Positions 1-3,389 of a stretch of 5,653 nt of DNA are shown here, one piece after another. Source of the stretch: an uncultured Lachnospiraceae bacterium (GTDB taxonomy: Bacteria > Bacillota_A > Clostridia > Lachnospirales > Lachnospiraceae). The position numbers and the translations under genes were made by a program. The notes beneath the pieces are model-generated. The model searched no databases, had not been told where the DNA came from, and saw only the letters and a list, made by a program, of their open reading frames with translations. The stretch is taken from the NCBI GenBank assembly GCA_902795835.1, contig CADBNA010000050.1, forward strand, positions 1 to 5,653, read 5' to 3'. Each line of letters starts with the position of its first letter. Position 1 is the stretch's first letter.

Positions 1-1
1 A

Positions 2-1003
2 CTGCTCCTGTTCCTTGCATGTCTGTTCTCTGCTCTGTTTATTCTCTGCAGGCTCTGGATGTATGCGGAGAGTGCCTTGTTTTTCCGGCGGATGCGGGAA
101 ACGGCGGAATTGTCAGAACCCGGATTGGAAGAGCTTCCTGTTGATAAAGCAGAGGATCCTGATTCGGGATCTGCAGGAAGCATGCTGCCTGCCGATACCG
201 CTGTCATCGAAGATGACGGTTGCCCTGCCGATGCCGTTGTCATCGAAGGTGACGGCTGGCCTGCCGACGGTGTTGTCATTGACTGGAAGGCCTTCCGGGG
301 CATGAATGTCAGGGCCTGGCTACGGTTTGGCGGTATAAGCTACCCTGTCATGCAGGGTAAGGACAACAGCTTTTATCTGCACCGGCTGCCGGACGGCACG
401 GCAAATGCAGGAGGAAGCCTGTTCCTGCTGGCGGAAAACAATGGGAAATTCAAAGACAGGAACAGTATCATTTACGGCCACAATATGGCAGACGGATCTA
501 TGTTCGGCAGCCTGAAAAAAATGAAAAAGAAACCGGCTTCGGTCCATTATTTTGACCTGTATCTGCCTGACGGAAGCCTCCACCGGTATGCGCTGTTTGC
601 CATATTGTGCGTGCAGGCTGATGCGAATGCTTTCTTCATTCGTTTTCCGGATTCAAAGGACTATGTCCATTGGCAGAAAGAGATGAAGGAACTGTCGGTC
701 TGCCGCTGTCCTGCCCCGGTATCGGAAGAGGGGAAAATGGTCACGCTGGTCACCTGTGACGGCCCTGCCGGGACGAGCCGGAGACTGGCCGTTATCGGAG
801 AGGAGATGCGGGTGTGGAAACAGCCGCGCAGTCTGATGTGCGCCCAGTCAGGCAGCCAGAAGGTCGAGGGAGAAGGCAGCCAGACGGACAAGAAAGAAGG
901 CAGTCAGAAGGTCGAGGAAGAAGGCAGCCGGACGGACAAGAGTGAAGGCAGCCAGATGGACAAGAGAGAAGGCAGCCGGACAGATGAAGGAGAAGACAGA
1001 TGA
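2..1003 (+). CDS. Class B sortase, 5'-truncated by window edge
   Basis: Membrane-anchored cysteine transpeptidase of the class B sortase family, acting on the outer face of the membrane on surface proteins or pilins. The frame is open from base 2. The codons before the first ATG (59) encode a hydrophobic stretch (LLLFLACLFSALFILC) that looks like the usual N-terminal membrane anchor, so the true start lies left of the window. Counting from the ATG at 59, a repeat-containing linker covers residues 44-75 and the catalytic domain about 78-255. Class B hallmarks are YPVMQGKDN...YLHR, then IIYGHNMADGSMFG with catalytic H141, TLVTC with catalytic C233, and R241 or R242 as the arginine. The C-terminal tail (about 265-312) is a charged 8-residue repeat with no family counterpart that I know. 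It overlaps the next sortase gene by four bases, implying translational coupling. The class call is strong; the substrate is inferred. Confidence 0.92.
   Translation: MLLFLACLFSALFILCRLWMYAESALFFRRMRETAELSEPGLEELPVDKAEDPDSGSAGSMLPADTAVIEDDGCPADAVVIEGDGWPADGVVIDWKAFRGMNVRAWLRFGGISYPVMQGKDNSFYLHRLPDGTANAGGSLFLLAENNGKFKDRNSIIYGHNMADGSMFGSLKKMKKKPASVHYFDLYLPDGSLHRYALFAILCVQADANAFFIRFPDSKDYVHWQKEMKELSVCRCPAPVSEEGKMVTLVTCDGPAGTSRRLAVIGEEMRVWKQPRSLMCAQSGSQKVEGEGSQTDKKEGSQKVEEEGSRTDKSEGSQMDKREGSRTDEGEDR
188..283 (+). repeat. 36-bp tandem repeat, 2.7 copies, in sortase B linker
   Basis: Units lie at 188-223, 224-259 and a partial 260-283. The first two differ at 5 of 36 bases. They encode PADTAVIEDDGC, PADAVVIEGDGW and PADGVVID, an acidic 12-residue repeat between the membrane anchor and the catalytic domain. 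The unit is a multiple of three, so copy-number change would alter spacer length without breaking the frame. Confidence 0.88.
851..994 (+). repeat. 24-bp tandem repeat, 6 copies, sortase B C-terminal tail
   Basis: Six contiguous 24-bp units start at 851, 875, 899, 923, 947 and 971, each beginning GGCAGY and ending GAA. They encode 8-residue units such as GSQKVEGE, GSQTDKKE and GSRTDKSE. Units 1-2 and 3-4 are near copies of each other, which suggests a 48-bp duplication. The array ends three codons before the stop. Its product is a hydrophilic, charged and probably disordered tail. Confidence 0.93.
987..992 (+). promoter_or_regulatory. Ribosome binding site of class C sortase, inside repeat unit 6
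   Basis: AAGGAG lies seven bases before the ATG at 1000. It falls inside the last 24-bp unit of the upstream gene's repeat array, so the divergence of that unit creates or preserves the translation signal of the next gene. Together with the ATGA overlap this supports coupled translation of the two sortases. Confidence 0.7.
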
Positions 1004-1788
1004 AGGCACCATTTCTGCTGCTTGCTGCCGGAATCGGCATAATGGCCTTTCCTTTTTTAGCCGGCGCCGTAAGTCAGGCCATGCAGGACAGGCGGAATGC
1101 GGCTTACCTGGAAGCGGTCACAAATGAGTTTGATTCTGCAAAAGAGAAGGAGGCGGCAGAGAGATACAACCGGATGATCGCTCTGGAGCAGAAGAAAACT
1201 CCTTTTTCGTACCGGGGAGAACAGGATACGGATCCTGTCTATGAGGCACTTCTGAACGGGCCCGACGGGCAGATGGGCATCCTTGCCGTGCCGTCAGCAG
1301 GAATCCGTCTGCCTGTCATGCACGGGACGGCGGAGGAGACACTTGCGTTCGCGGCAGGTCATATGTACGGCACTTCCCTGCCGGTGGGAGGTGCAGGCTC
1401 CCACTGCGTTCTGGCGGGACATACCGGGATGCCGACTGCCAGGCTCTTTACCGGCCTGAAGAAGGTCAGGGAGGGGGAGGAGGTATTCCTTTACATTCTG
1501 GGAGAGGTGCACTGCTATGTGGCAGTGGAGATCCGCATTGTAGTTCCGGAGGAGGAATCAGAGTGGCTGCAGGTGGAAGAAGGAGAGGATCTGCTGACCC
1601 TGTATACCTGTACGCCGGAAGGGATCAATGATCACCGGCTTCTGGTGCGGTGCAGGAGAACACTGCCGGATCCGGAGCAGAATACGTCAGGAGAGGCTTA
1701 CCGGACCCAGGGCAGAAGACAGCAGGAGAACCTGACAGCAGGACAGAAGCAAAAAACAGGCGCAGACCGCAGCGCTTTTGACACCTGA
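1000..1788 (+). CDS. Class C (pilin-polymerising) sortase
   Basis: Sortase of the class C type, which in known systems joins pilin subunits through an acceptor lysine. Residues 4-26 form an N-terminal membrane segment. YEALLNGPDGQMGILAVP begins the catalytic domain at residue 81; then come LPVMHGT, SLPVGGAGSHCVLAGHTG with catalytic H141, and TLYTCTPEGINDHRLLVR with C204 and R213. The motif order and the TCTP-GIN-HRLLVR signature are typical of class C. At the usual lid position the sequence reads TPFS (67-70), where characterised enzymes generally have Asp-Pro-aromatic. After about residue 221 comes a hydrophilic 42-residue tail with no second membrane segment, although many class C sortases have one. 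The start at 1000 is set by its ribosome binding site and the overlap with the sortase B stop. Confidence 0.94.
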   Translation: MKAPFLLLAAGIGIMAFPFLAGAVSQAMQDRRNAAYLEAVTNEFDSAKEKEAAERYNRMIALEQKKTPFSYRGEQDTDPVYEALLNGPDGQMGILAVPSAGIRLPVMHGTAEETLAFAAGHMYGTSLPVGGAGSHCVLAGHTGMPTARLFTGLKKVREGEEVFLYILGEVHCYVAVEIRIVVPEEESEWLQVEEGEDLLTLYTCTPEGINDHRLLVRCRRTLPDPEQNTSGEAYRTQGRRQQENLTAGQKQKTGADRSAFDT

Positions 1789-1814
1789 AAATACATCTAC
1801 ATATGCAGGAGTGC

Positions 1815-1820
1815 AGGAGG
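1815..1820 (+). promoter_or_regulatory. Ribosome binding site that sets the pilin start
   Basis: A perfect AGGAGG sits nine bases before the ATG at 1830. The earlier in-frame ATG at 1803 has no comparable upstream signal, and translation from it would read through this site. The pilin start is therefore placed at 1830, giving 399 residues. Confidence 0.8.
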
Positions 1821-1829
1821 AACGAAAGC

Positions 1830-3029
1830 ATGAACCACGTGACCATGAAATGCCAAAACATGAACCATCAAAACATGAACCATCAAAACATGAACCACCA
1901 AGACATGAACCACCAAGACATGAATCACAAAAACAAGAGCCACAAACAAAAGCGCTATTTATCCAGACTTTATGCCCGTATTCTGTTCTTTGCCGCTTTT
2001 GTCGTTCCCCTTGTCTGTTCCGGCACGACGGTTTCTCAGGCATGGGCAGAAGAGTCCGGTTCCGGATCCGGCAGCTGTACGCTTCAGATTCTGTATGAGG
2101 ATCTGCCGGAGAGCGGCCATAATACCGGAGATCCTGTTTCCGGAGCGGAGTTTACATTATACCGGGTTACGGATATCGGAGATATCGGCTCTCCGGGCAG
2201 GCAGCTGATCAGCGGCACGGAGGCAAACGAGGAGACCGATCCCTCAGCCATCGCGCAGGCTGTTCAGGACGCCTACAGCCGGGGACCTGCTCCGGAAGGC
2301 GGCGCCCTCTTCCGGGCTGAAACGGGAGCGGATGGCAGGGCTTCGGTGGGAGGAATGCCCCCGGGTATCTATCTGGTCATAGAGACAAGGCCGGCGGAAA
2401 AGCATTTTGCCGCCAAACCGTTCCTGGTCACATTGCCATACACCTCGGAAGACGGGACGGAATTGCTGTACACACGGACGGCAGAGCCGAAATCTGTGCC
2501 TGCCGGGGAACTGGCAGTCAGCAAAACGGTGGCCGGCAGCGCCGGAGAAAAGGACAGGGAATTCCACTTCCGCGTGACAATCGGGGGAACAGCCGCAGCG
2601 GGGCAGGAAAAAAGCGGCGCCGGAACGGGAAACGGACAGCAGAAGAATTCTCTCAAGGTTCCGGAAGCCCTGCACTATACCCGCAGCGACGGGACAGGAG
2701 GAGAAATAAAAAATGGCGGTACCGTGACGCTCCGCGGCGGACAGAGTGCAGTCTTTGACATGCTTCCTGCCGGTATCAGCTATACCGTCCGGGAGGAGGA
2801 GGCCGGCAAAGACGGATATGTCACAAAAGCGGAAGGAGATACCGGCGTGATTCGCAGGACGGTGCGCGCGGAAGCCTCTTTTAAAAACACGCGGGAGAAG
2901 ACAGATGCGGCATCTGCTTCCAGAACAAAGGGCCAGGCGGTCCAGACCGGTGATTCTTTCCTGCTTCTGGCGGCGGGCGCACTGATTTTCCTGACCCTGT
3001 TTGGCGCTATCATGAGAAAAAAACGCTGA
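1830..3029 (+). CDS. Pilin-like surface protein, SpaA/FctA type, VQTGD-anchored
   Basis: Secreted, sortase-processed pilin subunit or adhesin of 399 residues. Residues 1-50 form an unusually long signal-peptide n-region built from QNMNH/QDMNH repeats followed by a basic stretch. The hydrophobic core spans about 51-63, with a likely signal peptidase site after AWA (71-73). Residues 82-220 form a SpaA/CnaB-like domain (GAEFTLYRVTD, ADGRASVGGMPPGIYLVIE, PFLVTLPYTSEDG). It ends in LYTRTAEPKS, where K221 sits in the place of the pilin-motif YPK lysine. Residues 227-355 resemble the FctA isopeptide domain; K232, E322 and N353 occupy the expected Lys-Glu-Asn bond positions. The sorting signal is VQTGD (371-375), a hydrophobic helix (376-394) and an RKKR tail. 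The gene lies 41 bases after the class C sortase, in the same operon. Backbone or minor pilin cannot be decided here. Confidence 0.88.
   Translation: MNHVTMKCQNMNHQNMNHQNMNHQDMNHQDMNHKNKSHKQKRYLSRLYARILFFAAFVVPLVCSGTTVSQAWAEESGSGSGSCTLQILYEDLPESGHNTGDPVSGAEFTLYRVTDIGDIGSPGRQLISGTEANEETDPSAIAQAVQDAYSRGPAPEGGALFRAETGADGRASVGGMPPGIYLVIETRPAEKHFAAKPFLVTLPYTSEDGTELLYTRTAEPKSVPAGELAVSKTVAGSAGEKDREFHFRVTIGGTAAAGQEKSGAGTGNGQQKNSLKVPEALHYTRSDGTGGEIKNGGTVTLRGGQSAVFDMLPAGISYTVREEEAGKDGYVTKAEGDTGVIRRTVRAEASFKNTREKTDAASASRTKGQAVQTGDSFLLLAAGALIFLTLFGAIMRKKR
1854..1943 (+). repeat. 15-bp tandem repeat, 5 copies plus a degenerate 6th, in pilin signal peptide
   Basis: Units begin at 1854, 1869, 1884, 1899 and 1914, with a diverged copy at 1929-1943. 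The first two are identical, and each of the next three differs from its neighbour by one base. They encode QNMNH three times, then QDMNH twice, then KNKSH. Every clean unit contains an in-frame ATG. The array lies upstream of the basic and hydrophobic parts of the signal peptide, so copy number would change only the n-region length. Confidence 0.93.
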
Positions 3030-3038
3030 CCCACAGCC

Positions 3039-3064
3039 CCGTTGCAGAGCGACGGAGACCTTTT
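3039..3064 (+). terminator. Weak intrinsic terminator candidate after the pilin gene
   Basis: CCGTTGC (3039-3045) pairs with GCGACGG (3049-3055), including one G-U pair, around a three-base loop, ten bases after the pilin stop. The T tract is only TTTT and starts five bases after the stem, so termination would be weak. It is reported because of its position at the operon end. Confidence 0.3.
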
Positions 3065-3138
3065 AGAGCTTAAAGCGTCCGGCACGCTGATCCGGAAGAC
3101 CATGGCAGGCCTGCCCGAAAAGCCGCTGCTGATTCCTC

Positions 3139-3167
3139 TTAACGGAAACCTCCGATTCCTGTATAAT
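3139..3167 (+). promoter_or_regulatory. Sigma-A-type promoter candidate upstream of addB
   Basis: TTAACG (3139-3144, four of six matches to TTGACA) is separated by exactly 17 bases from a perfect TATAAT (3162-3167). Transcription would start near 3173-3176, at the edge of the structured element, and would read into addB. No other promoter of similar quality was seen between the pilin stop and addB. The rest of 3065-3138 shows only a short palindrome, GGCAGGCCTGCC (3104-3115). Confidence 0.5.
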
Positions 3168-3176
3168 ATGATTACA
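3167..3176 (+). repeat. Left copy of 10-bp direct repeat TATGATTACA
   Basis: TATGATTACA here is repeated exactly at 3353-3362, so the two copies bracket the structured element. The copy shares its first T with the last base of the TATAAT box. It could be a target-site duplication or half of an alternative RNA pairing; chance is not excluded for ten bases. Confidence 0.6.
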
Positions 3177-3331
3177 ACGCCAAAAGTCCTGAGCCCACGC
3201 AAGCTCGCTTGCAGGTGGGCGAAAGGACTTGGGGCGTGCCCCGTCATGAGGATGCAGTGGGGAAGGGGCCCCATGAAATCCGAATGGCGGGCAGGATTGT
3301 GGAAGCACGAAGTGCGAAACAATCCGTAATC
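3170..3331 (+). ncRNA. Candidate structured RNA or leader element, family unknown
   Basis: The block can fold as a closed multi-branch unit. GATTAC (3170-3175) pairs with GTAATC (3326-3331). Inside it, one base later, hairpin A begins with four stacked stems: 3177-3181/3233-3237, 3184-3190/3224-3230, 3193-3198/3215-3220 and 3199-3203/3208-3212, totalling 23 pairs, with loop CTCG. The middle has CCCC (3239-3242) able to pair with GGGG (3259-3262), and CCAT/ATGG (3271-3274/3284-3287). Hairpin C is GGATTGT/ACAATCC (3294-3300/3319-3325) with inner GCAC/GTGC (3305-3308/3312-3315), and it ends flush against GTAATC. I do not recognise motifs of the common riboswitches, T-boxes, tmRNA, 6S, RNase P or SRP RNA. 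It may be a small RNA, a long addB leader, or part of an inserted repeat. If the promoter at 3139-3167 is used, the outer GATTAC would be only partly transcribed. Confidence 0.45.
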
Positions 3332-3352
3332 TTCTTTGCCGATTCATTCATT

Positions 3353-3362
3353 TATGATTACA
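3353..3362 (+). repeat. Right copy of 10-bp direct repeat TATGATTACA
   Basis: Exact second copy of the word at 3167-3176, 186 bases downstream and 27 bases before the addB ATG. Its first six bases (TATGAT) also resemble a -10 box, but no reasonable -35 lies at the right distance, so a promoter here is only a weak possibility. Confidence 0.6.
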
Positions 3363-3376
3363 CCTAAAAATCATTC

Positions 3377-3384
3377 AGGAGGAG
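3377..3384 (+). promoter_or_regulatory. Ribosome binding site of addB
   Basis: AGGAGGAG lies five bases before the ATG at 3390 and gives a strong match to the 16S anti-Shine-Dalgarno sequence. It fixes the addB start, which also agrees with the conserved N-terminus of the family. Confidence 0.85.
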
Positions 3385-3389
3385 CAGTT

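Noticed and set aside
851..994. CRISPR array
   Set aside because: The units are contiguous 24-bp coding repeats with no unique spacers, and no cas genes are present.
59..1003. Start of the class B sortase at the ATG at 59
   Set aside because: The same frame is open to base 2 and encodes a hydrophobic membrane anchor typical of sortases, and no ribosome binding site precedes 59. The gene is treated as truncated at the window edge.
1803..1829. Pilin start at the in-frame ATG at 1803
   Set aside because: It lacks a ribosome binding site, whereas AGGAGG at 1815-1820 points to the ATG at 1830.
2010..2022. Lipoprotein signal at C63 of the pilin
   Set aside because: PLVC does not fit the lipobox consensus, and a good signal peptidase I site (AWA) follows, together with a C-terminal sortase signal.
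2244..2675. 143-codon minus-strand open frame within the pilin gene
   Set aside because: The sense strand encodes recognisable pilin domains here; the antisense product is Arg/Ser/Pro-rich and featureless.
3042..3329. 95-codon open frame in the pilin-addB gap
   Set aside because: It has no ribosome binding site, starts inside the terminator-like hairpin, runs across a promoter candidate and a dense RNA-like fold, and its product shows no recognisable domain.
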